A stretch of DNA of 64,000 bases from Lysobacteraceae bacterium P. GTDB lineage: Bacteria; Pseudomonadota; Gammaproteobacteria; Xanthomonadales; Xanthomonadaceae. The notes under the pieces were generated by a model that ran no database searches, had not been told where the DNA came from, and worked only from the letters and a program-made list of their open reading frames with translations. The stretch is from positions 186,001 to 250,000 of the forward strand of contig SCOX01000001.1 in NCBI GenBank assembly GCA_005503055.1, given 5' to 3'. The translations under genes and the position numbers were made by a program. Positions 18,926-28,500 of the stretch are shown piece by piece (positions within the stretch are counted from its first letter, which is position 1; every line of letters starts with the position of its first letter).

Positions 18926-19639
18926 ATGAAGAATTTCCTCAAGGCCGCGTGCACCGCCGTCATCACCACCGCCTTGCTCGCCGGCTGTGCGACTGGCGGC
19001 GGCGGTTATTACGGCCAGCCGTATCCGCAACAGCAACCCCAGCCTCAGGGCCAGCAGCAGGGCATGAGCAAGACCAGCAAGGGCGCGATCATCGGCGCAC
19101 TGGCCGGTGTCGCCGCCGGCCTGCTGAGTGGCGACGATGCCACCGAGCGTCGCCAGCGCGCACTGGTCGGCGCGGGTGTCGGCGGCCTCGCCGGCGCGGC
19201 CATCGGCAACTACCAGGATCGCCAGGAAGCGGCGCTGCGCCAGCAGACCGCTGGCACCGGTGTGGATGTGGTCCGTCAGGGCAACAACATCACGTTGAAC
19301 ATGCCCAGCGGCATCACCTTCGACTTCGACAAGTCGAACCTGAAGCCGGAGTTCTATCCGGTGCTCGACAACGTCGCGCGTACGCTGCAGGAATACAACC
19401 AGACCGTGATCGAAGTCGCCGGCCACACCGACAGCATCGGCAGCGATGCCTACAACCAGAAGCTGTCGGAGCAGCGCGCCAACGCGGTATCCAGCTACCT
19501 GCAGAGCCGCGGCCTGAATCGCGAGCGCTTCATCGTGGTCGGCGCCGGCAAGACCCGCCCGATCGCCAGCAACGACACCGAAGCCGGTCGCGCGCAGAAC
19601 CGCCGTGTCGAGATCACGCTGGTGCCGGTCGAATCCTGA
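18926..19639 (+). CDS. OmpA-family lipoprotein (YiaD-like)
   Basis: A 237-residue outer-membrane lipoprotein. The lipobox LLAGC sets Cys21; a Gln/Pro/Gly-rich linker follows, then a glycine-zipper segment (GAIIGALAGVAAGLL...GVGGLAGAAIGNYQD, about residues 52-95) and a C-terminal OmpA peptidoglycan-binding domain (about 120-235) with FDFDKSNLKP, GHTDSIGSDAYNQKLSEQRA and NRRVEI. It should tie the outer membrane to the cell wall. Monocistronic, ended by a strong terminator. Confidence 0.92.
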   Translation: MKNFLKAACTAVITTALLAGCATGGGGYYGQPYPQQQPQPQGQQQGMSKTSKGAIIGALAGVAAGLLSGDDATERRQRALVGAGVGGLAGAAIGNYQDRQEAALRQQTAGTGVDVVRQGNNITLNMPSGITFDFDKSNLKPEFYPVLDNVARTLQEYNQTVIEVAGHTDSIGSDAYNQKLSEQRANAVSSYLQSRGLNRERFIVVGAGKTRPIASNDTEAGRAQNRRVEITLVPVES

Positions 19640-19665
19640 TCGAACCATCGCCGCGACGAAACCAG

Positions 19666-19694
19666 ACGGGCCGCGAAAGCGGCCCGTTTCTTTT
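19666..19694 (+). terminator. Intrinsic terminator after the OmpA lipoprotein gene
   Basis: A perfect 9-bp stem (19666-19674 with 19679-19687) with a GAAA tetraloop, followed by TTCTTTT. Confidence 0.9.
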
Positions 19695-19730
19695 GGCGCT
19701 GCGGCGTCGAAACGAAACGCAGAAAGCAGA

Positions 19731-19757
19731 AAAGAAAAAGCCCGCTTGCGCGGGCTT
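19731..19757 (-). terminator. Intrinsic terminator after the cytochrome c genes
   Basis: Read on the minus strand, an 8-bp stem (19750-19757 with 19738-19745, four-base loop) is followed by a U-rich tract, the complement of AAAGAAAAAG at 19731-19740. It ends the two-cytochrome operon. Confidence 0.85.
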
Positions 19758-19787
19758 GTTCGTGGCGAACCTGGTGGAAGCGGTCGC

Positions 19788-20237
19788 TCAGTTGTGGCTA
19801 TGCACGCCGTGCAGGTCGCGCAGGCTGCTCTGGCGCGAGCCGAAGTAGGCGGCCAGATCGGCGATCTGCTGGTCGGTCAGTTCCTTCGCCTGGCCCGACA
19901 TCAGCGCGTGCTCGCGATCGCCGTCGCGGTAGGCCTGAAGCGAGTGGGCGATGTAGTCGTAGTACTGGCCGGCGAGCTTCGGGTAGGTCTCGTCGATCGG
20001 CGCGTTGCCTTCGGCGCCGTGGCAGTCCACGCAGGACTGGCCGGTGGCCTTGCCCTTGGTCTGGGCGAGCTTCTCGCCGGCGGCGATGTGCCCGGCAGGC
20101 AGGCCGGCGGACGAGGAGGTGTGGCCTTCGGCGCGGTCGGCAGCCGAATGCTCAGCCGGCGTGTCGCCGCCGGAGCAGCCGACCAGCGCGATGGAAGCGA
20201 GCAGGGCGATGGCGAGGATCTTGTTCGTCATGGGCAT
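19788..20237 (-). CDS. Lipoprotein c-type cytochrome, monoheme
   Basis: A 149-residue periplasmic cytochrome c. The signal ends in a lipobox (ALVGC, Cys21), so it is likely membrane-anchored. The single heme site is CVDCH (Cys69, Cys72, His73); the sixth ligand is probably Met113 in HALMSGQAKELTDQQIADLAAYF, as in c4/c5-type domains. The start is ATG 20237, two bases after the upstream cytochrome stop; ATG 20231 is an alternative. The open frame runs on to 20750 but only overlaps the other cytochrome out of frame. A His-rich end (HGVHSHN) is unusual and may bind metal. Confidence 0.88.
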   Translation of the reverse strand: MPMTNKILAIALLASIALVGCSGGDTPAEHSAADRAEGHTSSSAGLPAGHIAAGEKLAQTKGKATGQSCVDCHGAEGNAPIDETYPKLAGQYYDYIAHSLQAYRDGDREHALMSGQAKELTDQQIADLAAYFGSRQSSLRDLHGVHSHN

Positions 20238-20239
20238 GC

Positions 20240-20620
20240 TCACTTCACGGTCGAAAGGAAAGCGGCGATGTCGGCGATGTCCTGGCCGGAGAAGCTCTGC
20301 GACTGGGCCTGCATCGTCGGATGCTTGCGCGTTCCCTTCTTGTATTCGGTCAGCGCGTTGGTCAGGTAAAGCTCCGACTGCCCGCCGATCCTCGGCACGT
20401 GGTAGTTCGGATACGCGTTCTTGTAGCCGGTAACGCCGTGGCAGCCCTGGCACGTGTAGGTCAGTTGCTTGCCCCTGGCGGCATCGCCCTTGAGCGGAGC
20501 CGGGGTCGTCGGCGCGGCCGCGGCGGCCGGGGCGGCGGGGGCCTGGGCATCCTGGGCCGACGCGCTGAACGCGGCGGTGGTCAGGACGAAGCAGGCGGCG
20601 ATCATCAGCGGTCGCATCAT
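20240..20620 (-). CDS. Soluble c-type cytochrome, monoheme
   Basis: A 126-residue periplasmic cytochrome c with a cleavable signal (residues 1-22, ending SASAQ) and an Ala/Pro-rich linker. The heme motif is CQGCH (Cys57, Cys60, His61) and the probable distal ligand is the Met of HPTMQAQSQSFSGQDIADIAAFL. It is translated with the lipoprotein cytochrome, two bases apart, so the two may pass electrons between a membrane complex and a soluble acceptor, together resembling the two halves of a c4 diheme protein. No oxidase or reductase genes flank them. Confidence 0.88.
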   Translation of the reverse strand: MMRPLMIAACFVLTTAAFSASAQDAQAPAAPAAAAAPTTPAPLKGDAARGKQLTYTCQGCHGVTGYKNAYPNYHVPRIGGQSELYLTNALTEYKKGTRKHPTMQAQSQSFSGQDIADIAAFLSTVK

Positions 20621-20711
20621 GTCGTAGTCCGCAATCTCGAATGGCTAGCGAAAGGTTCTGGAAGCTGGCTGCGCGTGGCGGCCTGTTAAGGCTGCCGCGC
20701 ATAAGTCGGCA

Positions 20712-20717
20712 AGTATA
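20712..20717 (-). promoter_or_regulatory. Candidate -10 element of the cytochrome operon
   Basis: TATACT on the minus strand, about 92 bases upstream of the first cytochrome start, is one mismatch from consensus. The matching -35 is poor (CTTCGT at 18 bases, or TTGCAA at 13). The remaining gap 20621-20917, shared with the divergent efflux operon, shows no other recognised element. Confidence 0.4.
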
Positions 20718-20917
20718 GCCTGCGATCCGATTGCAACGAAGTCGCCCCATTTTGCATCGATGGTTGATGCGTCCTGTCTCCCGCGTTCTTTCGGCTAGCG
20801 CATGACGTGGCTCCAGTCACCATGACCTTCGGCGGATGGAGGATGGATGGGGCGGTGATATACCTACATACAACACCGGCACAAGCGCCGGTCATAGCCA
20901 CCTTGGGGTCCAATTCG

Positions 20918-22054
20918 ATGCGTCACTTCACCCGAAATCGCAGCCGTGGTTTTGCCCGCGCCGCTGTCGTCCTGTTGCCGTGCCTGTTGCTGCTGAGCGC
21001 CTGCAAGGGCGGGGGCGAGGGCGAAGCACAGGCCAAGCCCGGGGAAGACAAGAAGGGCCCGGAAGCCGTGCCAGTCGAGGTCGCCAAGGCCTCCCGTCGC
21101 GCCGTCGCCGCCAGCTACACCGGCACCGCGCCGCTGGAGCCGGTGGCCGAATCGCAGGTGGTCGCCAAGACCTCCGGCGTCGCCCTTAACGTCATGGTCG
21201 AGGAAGGCCAGCAGGTCCGCGCCGGCCAGAGCCTGGTCCGCCTCGACTCGGCCCGTTCGGAACTCCAGGCCGCCCAGACCGGCGCTGCCATGCGCAAGCT
21301 CGAGGCCAACTACGCGCGCGCCAAGCAGATGGCCGACCAGAAGCTGCTCAGCGCCAACGACAACGACCAGCTCCGCTTCGACCTGGAAGAGGCCCGCGCC
21401 GCCAATCGCATGGCCACGCTGGAACTGTCGTACGCCAACGTGGAGGCGCCGATCTCCGGCGTGATCGCCTCGCGTTCGATCAAGACCGGCAACTTCGTAC
21501 AGATCAACACGCCGATCTTCCGCATCGTCGACACCTCGCGCCTGGAGGCCACGTTGAACGTGCCCGAGCGCGAACTGGTCACGCTCAAGGCCGGCCTGCC
21601 GGTGGCACTGGTGGTCGACGCACTGCCGGGCAAGACGTTCAAGGGCACGGTGGATCGCGTTTCGCCGGTGGTGGATTCGGGCAGCGGCACGTTCCGCGTG
21701 GTCTGCGCCTTCACCGGCGACGGCATCCTGCAGCCGGGCATGTTCGGCCGCATCAAGATCGACTACGACCAGCGCGCCGACGCGCTCGTCGTACCGCGCG
21801 TGGCGCTGTTGGAAGACGACGGCGATCCGGCCGTGTTCGTCGTGACCGGCGACAAGACCAAGCGCGTGCCGATCAAGCTGGGCTACATGGACGGTTCGTG
21901 GGCCGAGGTCCGCGAAGGCGTGAAGGAAGGCGAACAGGTCGTGATCGCAGGCAAGACCGCGCTGCGCGACGGCTCGCTGGTGCAGGTGCTCGGCCAGCCG
22001 CAGGCGAAGAAAGCCGAGATCGCGGCGGTCGCCAAGTCCGACAACAAGCAGTAA
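20918..22054 (+). CDS. RND efflux periplasmic adaptor (MFP) lipoprotein
   Basis: A 378-residue membrane fusion protein linking RND permeases to an outer-membrane channel. The lipobox LLSAC puts the lipidated Cys at residue 29. A barrel-sandwich/lipoyl half-motif (AKTSGVALNVMVEEGQQVRAGQSLVRLDS) is followed by a short alpha-hairpin and the second half (VEAPISGVIASRSIKTGNFV), then beta-barrel and membrane-proximal domains. First gene of a three-gene operon with two permeases. No outer-membrane factor is encoded, so it must borrow a TolC-like channel. The start at 20918 precedes the signal sequence; the frame is open from 20807. Confidence 0.93.
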   Translation: MRHFTRNRSRGFARAAVVLLPCLLLLSACKGGGEGEAQAKPGEDKKGPEAVPVEVAKASRRAVAASYTGTAPLEPVAESQVVAKTSGVALNVMVEEGQQVRAGQSLVRLDSARSELQAAQTGAAMRKLEANYARAKQMADQKLLSANDNDQLRFDLEEARAANRMATLELSYANVEAPISGVIASRSIKTGNFVQINTPIFRIVDTSRLEATLNVPERELVTLKAGLPVALVVDALPGKTFKGTVDRVSPVVDSGSGTFRVVCAFTGDGILQPGMFGRIKIDYDQRADALVVPRVALLEDDGDPAVFVVTGDKTKRVPIKLGYMDGSWAEVREGVKEGEQVVIAGKTALRDGSLVQVLGQPQAKKAEIAAVAKSDNKQ

Positions 22055-22069
22055 TCGCGGAGAGCGAAC

Positions 22070-25000
22070 GTGACGCAACCTGCGCACACACCTGGTTTCA
22101 ACCTGGTGGAGTTCTCCACGCGCCGTCGTGTGACGGTGATGATGGTGACCCTCACCTTCGTGCTGTTCGGATTCATCGCGCTGGGGGACCTCAAGGTCAA
22201 CCTGCTGCCTGACCTGAGCTATCCCACCTTGACGGTCCGCACCGAGTACACCGGTGCGGCGCCGTCGGAAATCGAAACGCTGATCAGCGAGCCGGTCGAA
22301 GAGGCCGTCGGCGTGGTCAAGGGCCTGCGCAAGCTCAAGTCGGTTTCGCGCACCGGGCAGAGCGACGTCGTGCTCGAGTTCGCCTGGGGCACCGACATGG
22401 ACCAGGCCGGCCTGGAAGTCCGCGACAAGATGGAAGTGCTGCAGCTGCCGCTTGAAGCCAAGGCGCCGGTGCTGTTGCGCTTCAATCCGTCGACCGAACC
22501 GATTCTGCGCATCGCGCTGTCGCCCAAGACGGAAGCGTCCAGCGACGCCGAAGCCATGCGCCAGCTCACCGGGCTGCGCCGCTACGCCGACGATGACCTG
22601 AAGAAGAAGCTCGAGCCCGTCGAAGGCGTGGCCGCGGTGAAGGTCGGCGGCGGTCTGGAAGACGAAATCCAGGTCGACATCGACCAGCAGAAGATCGCGC
22701 AGCTGAACCTGCCGATCGACACCGTCATCCAGCGCCTGCAGCAGGAGAACATCAACATTTCCGGCGGCCGCCTGGAAGAGGGCTCGCAGCGTTACCTGGT
22801 GCGCACGGTGAACCAGTTCGCCAGCGTGCCCGAGATCCGCGAGATGCTCGTCACCACGCAGAGCGGCGGCGACGGCGCGGCCGCGAGTGCGGCGGCGCAG
22901 ATGGCGGCGATTGCCGCGCAGACCGGTTCGGCCGAGGCGATGGCCGCGGCGGCATCGGTGCAGAGCGCCAATGCCGGCAGCAGCGCGAGCATTGCCGGCG
23001 GCAAGCCTGTGCGCCTGAAAGACATCGCCGACGTGCGCCAGGGCTTCAAGGAACGCGAGGCGATCATCCGCCTGGCGGGCAAGGAAGCCGTGGAACTGGC
23101 GATCTACAAGGAAGGCGACGCGAACACCGTGTCCACGGCCGACGCGATCCAGAAGCGCCTGGACGAGATCAAGGAGCAGGTGCCGCCGGACGTCGAGCTG
23201 ACCACGATCGACGACCAGTCGCAGTTCATCCGTCATGCCATCAGCGACGTCAAGAAGGACGCGGTGATCGGCGGCGCGCTGGCGGTGCTGATCATCTTCC
23301 TGTTCCTGCGCGATGGCTGGAGCACGTTCGTGATCAGCCTGTCGTTGCCGGTGTCGATCATCGCCACGTTCTTCTTCATGGGCCAGATGGGCCTGAGCCT
23401 CAACGTCATGTCGCTGGGCGGCCTGGCACTCGCGACGGGCCTGGTGGTGGACGACTCCATCGTCGTGCTCGAAAGCATCGCCAAGGCACGCGAACGCGGG
23501 CTGGGCGTACTCGAGGCGGCCATCGCGGGCACGCGCGAAGTGAGCATGGCCGTGGTCGCCTCCACGCTGACGACGATCGCGGTATTCCTGCCGCTGGTGT
23601 TTGTGCAGGGTATCGCCGGGCAGCTGTTCCGCGACCAGGCGTTGACGGTGGCGCTGGCGATCGGTCTGTCGCTGATCGTGTCGATGACACTGATCCCGAT
23701 GCTGAGCGCGCTGAAGGGCCGTCCGCCCATGGCGTTCCCGGAAGAAGCGTCGCATCCGCGCTGGGAGCCGAAGACGAAGGTCGGCAAGCCGGTCGCGTTC
23801 CTGCAACGCGGCATCAACTGGATCCTGCGCACGTTCTTCTTCGGCATCGCCTGGGCCATCGTGCGCGCTTGGCGCGGGCTGGTCGCCGTGGTCGGCCCGG
23901 TCATGCGCAAGGCGAGCGACATCGCGATGGCGCCTTACGGTCGTGCCGAACGCGGCTATCTGAAGCTGCTGCCGAACGCCTTGAACCGTCCGGTTCTGGT
24001 GCTGGGCTCGGCGGCGGTGGCCTTCGCCCTGACGCTGCTGGCGGTGCCGCTGCTGGGCGCCGACCTGATCCCGCAGTTGGCGCAGGATCGCTTCGAGATG
24101 ACGGTGAAGCTCCCGCCCGGCACGCCGCTGCGTGACACCGACGCACTGGTGCGTGAGCTGCAACAGAAGCACGCCAAGGACTCGGGCATCCGCGCGCTGT
24201 ACGGCGTGAGCGGCAGCGGCACGCGACTGGACGCCAATCCGACCGAAAGCGGCGAGAACATCGGCAAGCTGACGGTGGTGATGGAGAACGGCGGCAGCAA
24301 GGCCGTCGAAGCGGCCGAGACCGATCGCCTGCGTGCGACGATGCAGGCGCACCCGGGTGCGCAGGTCGACTTCGCCCGTCCGGAGCTCTTCAGCTTCTCC
24401 ACGCCGCTGGAAATCGAGCTTCGCGGGCAGGATCTCGAGGGTATCCAGCAGGCGGGCCAGCGCATGGCCGCACTGCTTCGCGCCAACCCGCACTACGCCG
24501 ACGTCAAGTCGACGGTGGAAGAAGGATTCCCCGAGATCCAGATCCGCTTCGACCAGGATCGCGCCGGCGCGCTCGGCCTGACCACGCGCCAGATCGCCGA
24601 CGTGGTTGTGAAGAAGGTGCGCGGCGATGTCGCCACGCGCTACAGCTTCCGTGACCGCAAGATCGACGTGCTGGTGCGTGCACGCGAAACCGACCGCGCT
24701 TCCGTCGACAGCATCCGCCGTCTCATCGTCAATCCGGGCAGCAATCGCCCGGTCACGCTGGACTCGGTTGCCGACGTTGTCGCTACCACCGGTCCGAGCG
24801 AAATCCATCGCGCCGACCAGGTGCGCGTGGCGATCGTCTCGGCCAACCTGCGTGACATCGACCTGGGCACCGCCGTGAGCGAAGTCCAGGACATGGTGTC
24901 GGAGCAGCCGCTCGGTGCCGGCGTGAGCATGCACATCGGCGGTCAGGGCGAGGAGCTCGCCGAGTCCGTCAGGTCGCTGCTGTTCGCCTTCGGTCTGGCG

Positions 25001-25540
25001 GTGTTCCTGGTGTACCTGGTGATGGCATCGCAGTTCGAATCGCTGCTGCATCCGTTCGTCATCCTGTTCACCATTCCGCTGGCGCTGGTCGGTGCGGTGT
25101 TGGCGTTGCTGATCACCAATTCACCGGTGTCGGTGGTGGTGTTCATCGGCCTGATCCTGCTGGTGGGTCTGGTGGTGAAGAACGCGATCATCCTGGTCGA
25201 CAAGGTCAACCAGCTGCGCGAAGCCGGCGTCGCCAAGCGCGTCGCGCTGGTGGAAGGCGCGCGTTCGCGACTGCGTCCGATCGTCATGACCACCACGTGC
25301 ACGCTGTTCGGCTTCCTGCCGCTCGCGCTGGCGATGGGCGAGGGCGCGGAAGTGCGCTCGCCGATGGCGATCACGGTGATCGGCGGCCTGCTGGTGTCGA
25401 CGCTGCTGACGCTGGTGGTGATCCCGGTCGTGTACGACCTGCTGGATCGTCGTGCCGACGAGTACTACGTCAATCGCGCCAAGCGTACTCATGCGCCGAT
25501 CGCGCAGGGCGACGCCGATGGCCACGTCGAGCCGGTCTGA
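22070..25540 (+). CDS. RND efflux permease 1, full proton relay
   Basis: An 1156-residue inner-membrane RND pump of the AcrB/HAE type, starting at a GTG 15 bases after the adaptor. Twelve membrane segments and two large periplasmic loops are evident. The TM4 acid pair is Asp461-Asp462 (LVVDDSIVV) and the TM10 lysine is Lys1037 (LVVKNAII), so the AcrB-type proton relay is intact. It is longer than usual, partly because of an Ala/Ser/Gly-rich insertion of about 45 residues (roughly 264-310) in the first porter region. Substrate unknown. Confidence 0.94.
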   Translation: MTQPAHTPGFNLVEFSTRRRVTVMMVTLTFVLFGFIALGDLKVNLLPDLSYPTLTVRTEYTGAAPSEIETLISEPVEEAVGVVKGLRKLKSVSRTGQSDVVLEFAWGTDMDQAGLEVRDKMEVLQLPLEAKAPVLLRFNPSTEPILRIALSPKTEASSDAEAMRQLTGLRRYADDDLKKKLEPVEGVAAVKVGGGLEDEIQVDIDQQKIAQLNLPIDTVIQRLQQENINISGGRLEEGSQRYLVRTVNQFASVPEIREMLVTTQSGGDGAAASAAAQMAAIAAQTGSAEAMAAAASVQSANAGSSASIAGGKPVRLKDIADVRQGFKEREAIIRLAGKEAVELAIYKEGDANTVSTADAIQKRLDEIKEQVPPDVELTTIDDQSQFIRHAISDVKKDAVIGGALAVLIIFLFLRDGWSTFVISLSLPVSIIATFFFMGQMGLSLNVMSLGGLALATGLVVDDSIVVLESIAKARERGLGVLEAAIAGTREVSMAVVASTLTTIAVFLPLVFVQGIAGQLFRDQALTVALAIGLSLIVSMTLIPMLSALKGRPPMAFPEEASHPRWEPKTKVGKPVAFLQRGINWILRTFFFGIAWAIVRAWRGLVAVVGPVMRKASDIAMAPYGRAERGYLKLLPNALNRPVLVLGSAAVAFALTLLAVPLLGADLIPQLAQDRFEMTVKLPPGTPLRDTDALVRELQQKHAKDSGIRALYGVSGSGTRLDANPTESGENIGKLTVVMENGGSKAVEAAETDRLRATMQAHPGAQVDFARPELFSFSTPLEIELRGQDLEGIQQAGQRMAALLRANPHYADVKSTVEEGFPEIQIRFDQDRAGALGLTTRQIADVVVKKVRGDVATRYSFRDRKIDVLVRARETDRASVDSIRRLIVNPGSNRPVTLDSVADVVATTGPSEIHRADQVRVAIVSANLRDIDLGTAVSEVQDMVSEQPLGAGVSMHIGGQGEELAESVRSLLFAFGLAVFLVYLVMASQFESLLHPFVILFTIPLALVGAVLALLITNSPVSVVVFIGLILLVGLVVKNAIILVDKVNQLREAGVAKRVALVEGARSRLRPIVMTTTCTLFGFLPLALAMGEGAEVRSPMAITVIGGLLVSTLLTLVVIPVVYDLLDRRADEYYVNRAKRTHAPIAQGDADGHVEPV

Positions 25541-25553
25541 GGAGCACCCCGAC

Positions 25554-28500
25554 ATGACCATTGCGGAGCTCAGCATCAAGCGGCCGGTCACGGCGATCAT
25601 GTTCTTCGTGTCGCTGTTCGTGATTGGCCTGATTGCGGCGATCCGCCTGCCGCTTGAGGCCTTCCCGGAAGTCTCGCCGCCCTTCATCTTCGTGCAATTG
25701 CCCTACACCGGCTCCACCCCCGAGGAGGTGGAGCGCACGATCCTGCGGCCGGTGGAGGAAGCGGTCTCGACGATGACCGGCATCAAGCGCATGGATGCCA
25801 ACGCGAGATCGGACGGCGCCGAGATCTTCATGCAGTTCTCCGACTGGGATCGCGACGTGGCGATCGCCGCGTCGGAGGCGCGCGAGCGCATCGATGCCAT
25901 CCGCGACGACCTGCCGGAAGATCTCCAGCGTTTCAACGTCTTCAAGTTTTCCACCACCGACGAACCGGTCCTGCGCGTACGCCTGGCCAGCAAGAGCGAC
26001 CTGACCGGCTCGTACGACATGATCGAGCGCGAGTTCAAGCGGCGCATCGAGCGTATCCCGGGCGTGGCGCGCGTGGACGTGACCGGCGCGGCGCCGAACG
26101 AGGTCGAAATCGCGATCGACCCCGATCGCCTGACGGCCCACAACCTCGGACTAAACGAGCTCAACGAGCGGTTGAAGGCGGTGAACTTCTCGATCTCCGC
26201 CGGCCAGATCGACGACGGTGGAAAGCGTTTGCGGGTGCAACCGGTGGGCGAGATCGCCGACCTGCAGCAGCTGCGCGACCTGGTCATCAACAACGCCGGC
26301 GTGCGCCTGGGCGACATCGCGCAGGTGCGGCTGAAGCCGCAGCGGATGAACTACGGGCGTCGACTCGACGGGCGTCCCGCGATCGGCCTGGACATCTTCA
26401 AGGAGCGCAACGCGAACCTAGTGGATGTATCGAGCAAGGCGCTCGCGGAAGTGGAGGCGATCCGCAAGCAGCCCGAACTCAGCGACATCCGCATCATCAT
26501 CATCGACAACCAGGGCGACAACGTCACCAAGTCGTTGCTTGAGCTGGCCGAGGCGGGCGGCATCGGTCTGCTGCTGTCGATCGCGGTGCTGTTCTTCTTC
26601 CTACGCCATTGGCCGTCCACGCTGATGGTGACCCTCGCCATCCCGATCTGCTTCGTGATGACGCTGGGCTTCATGTACTTCACCGGCGTCACGCTCAACA
26701 TCCTGTCGATGATGGGTTTGCTGCTGGCGGTGGGCATGCTCGTCGATAACGCGGTCGTGGTGGTGGAGAGCATCTACCAGGAACGCGAGCGCATGCCCGA
26801 CCAGCCGGTGATGGCGTCGATCCTGGGCACCAAGCACGTCGCCATCGCGCTTTCGGCCGGTACGCTGTGCCACTGCATCGTGTTCCTGCCGAACCTGTTC
26901 GGCGAGCGAAACTTCCTCAGCATCTACCTGTCGCAGATCGCGATCACCATCTCGGTGTCGCTGCTGGCGTCGTGGCTGGTGGCGGTGAGCTTGATCCCAA
27001 TGATTTCCGCGCGCCTGAAGACGCCGCCGGCGGTTCGTTCGGATCGCGGCGTGATCCCGCGCATGCAGAAGCGTTACGCGAAATTCCTGCGCTGGACGCT
27101 GGAACACCGCGGCAAGAGCGTGCTCGGCATCCTGCTGATCATCGCGGTGAGCATCGTGCCGTTCAACCTGACCAAGAAGAACATGTTCGGTGGCGACGAC
27201 GGCACCGAAACCAACATCTTCTACCAGTGGAAGGGCGCGTACACCAAGGAACAGATGTCCGACGAGATCCTCAAGGTCGAAAAGTTCCTGGACACGAACC
27301 GCAAGAAGTACAACATCACCCAGATCTACTCGTACTACAGCGAGCAGGGCTGGGGCGGTACGCGCATCACCTTCGACGTGGCCAAGATCAGCGAGTCCAA
27401 GGGCATCATCGAGCAGTTGCGCAAGGACCTGCCGAAGTCGGCCCGCGCCAACATCGGCATCGGCAACCAGGGCGGCGGCGGCGGTGGTGGCGGTCCTGGC
27501 CAGAACGTGCAGGTGCAGTTGGTGGGCGATTCGACCGAAACGCTGGTCGAGCTGGCCAACGACATTGTGCCGATCCTCGCCAAGCGCAAGGAGCTGCGCG
27601 ACGTGCGCGTGGACATCGGCGATCAGAACAGCGAGCTGTCTGTACGCGTCGACCGCGAACGTGCCGCGTCGTTCGGTTTCAGCGCGCAGGAAGTGGCGAG
27701 TTTCGTCGGTCTGGCATTGCGCGGTGCGCCGTTGCGCGAGTTCCGTCGCGGCGAGACCGAAGTCCCGGTGTGGGTGCGTTTCGCCGGGGCCGAGGACTTC
27801 GGCATGAAGGACGTCGCCAGCTTCACCGTGCGTGCGCCCGACGGCCGTACCGTGCCGCTGCTGGCGATGGTGGAGGTCGCGGTCAAGCCGTCGGCGACGC
27901 AGATCCAGCGCGCCAACCGGCAGACGACGGTCGCTATCCAGGCCAATCTCGGCGACAAGATCACCGTGCCGGAAGCACGCAAGGCTATGGAGGAAGTGCT
28001 CAAGTCGGTGGCGTTCCCGGCCGGCTACAACTTCACCTTCGAGTCGGGCGCGTTCGAGGACGAAGCCGAAGCGCAGCAGCAGATGATGTTCAACCTGCTG
28101 ATCGCGCTGATCATGATCTACGTGGTGATGGCGGCGGTGTTCGAATCGCTGCTGTTCCCCTCGGCCATCATGACCGGCGTGCTGTTCTCGGTGTTCGGCG
28201 TGTTCTGGCTGTTCTGGCTCACGGGCACGGAGTTCAACATCATGGCTTTCATCGGCATCCTGGTGCTGATGGGCGTGGTGGTGAACAACGGCATCGTGAT
28301 GATCGAGCACATCAATAACCTGCGCCGTCGCGGTCTGTCGCGCACCGACGCGTTGGTGGAAGGCAGCAAGGAACGCCTGCGCCCGATCCTGATGACGATG
28401 GGCACGGCGATCCTGGCGATGGTGCCGATCTCGCTGACGCAGACGCAGATCGGCGGCGACGGCCCGGCGTACTACCCGATGGCGCGCGCGATTGCCGGCG

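Noticed and set aside
19788-20750. A single 320-codon frame covering both cytochrome genes
   Set aside because: The front half is out of frame with the soluble cytochrome, which has its own signal peptide and heme motif; the second half alone is a complete lipoprotein cytochrome.
20864-25051. A minus-strand open frame of 1395 codons opposite the efflux operon
   Set aside because: It is the antisense of conserved RND genes; long antisense frames are a by-product of GC-rich third positions. Its composition (His, Arg, Gln, Asp-rich) matches no protein family.
27468-27500. Polyglycine run in permease 2 as a frameshift or assembly error
   Set aside because: The frame is intact on both sides and conserved motifs continue, so it is more likely a true flexible loop.
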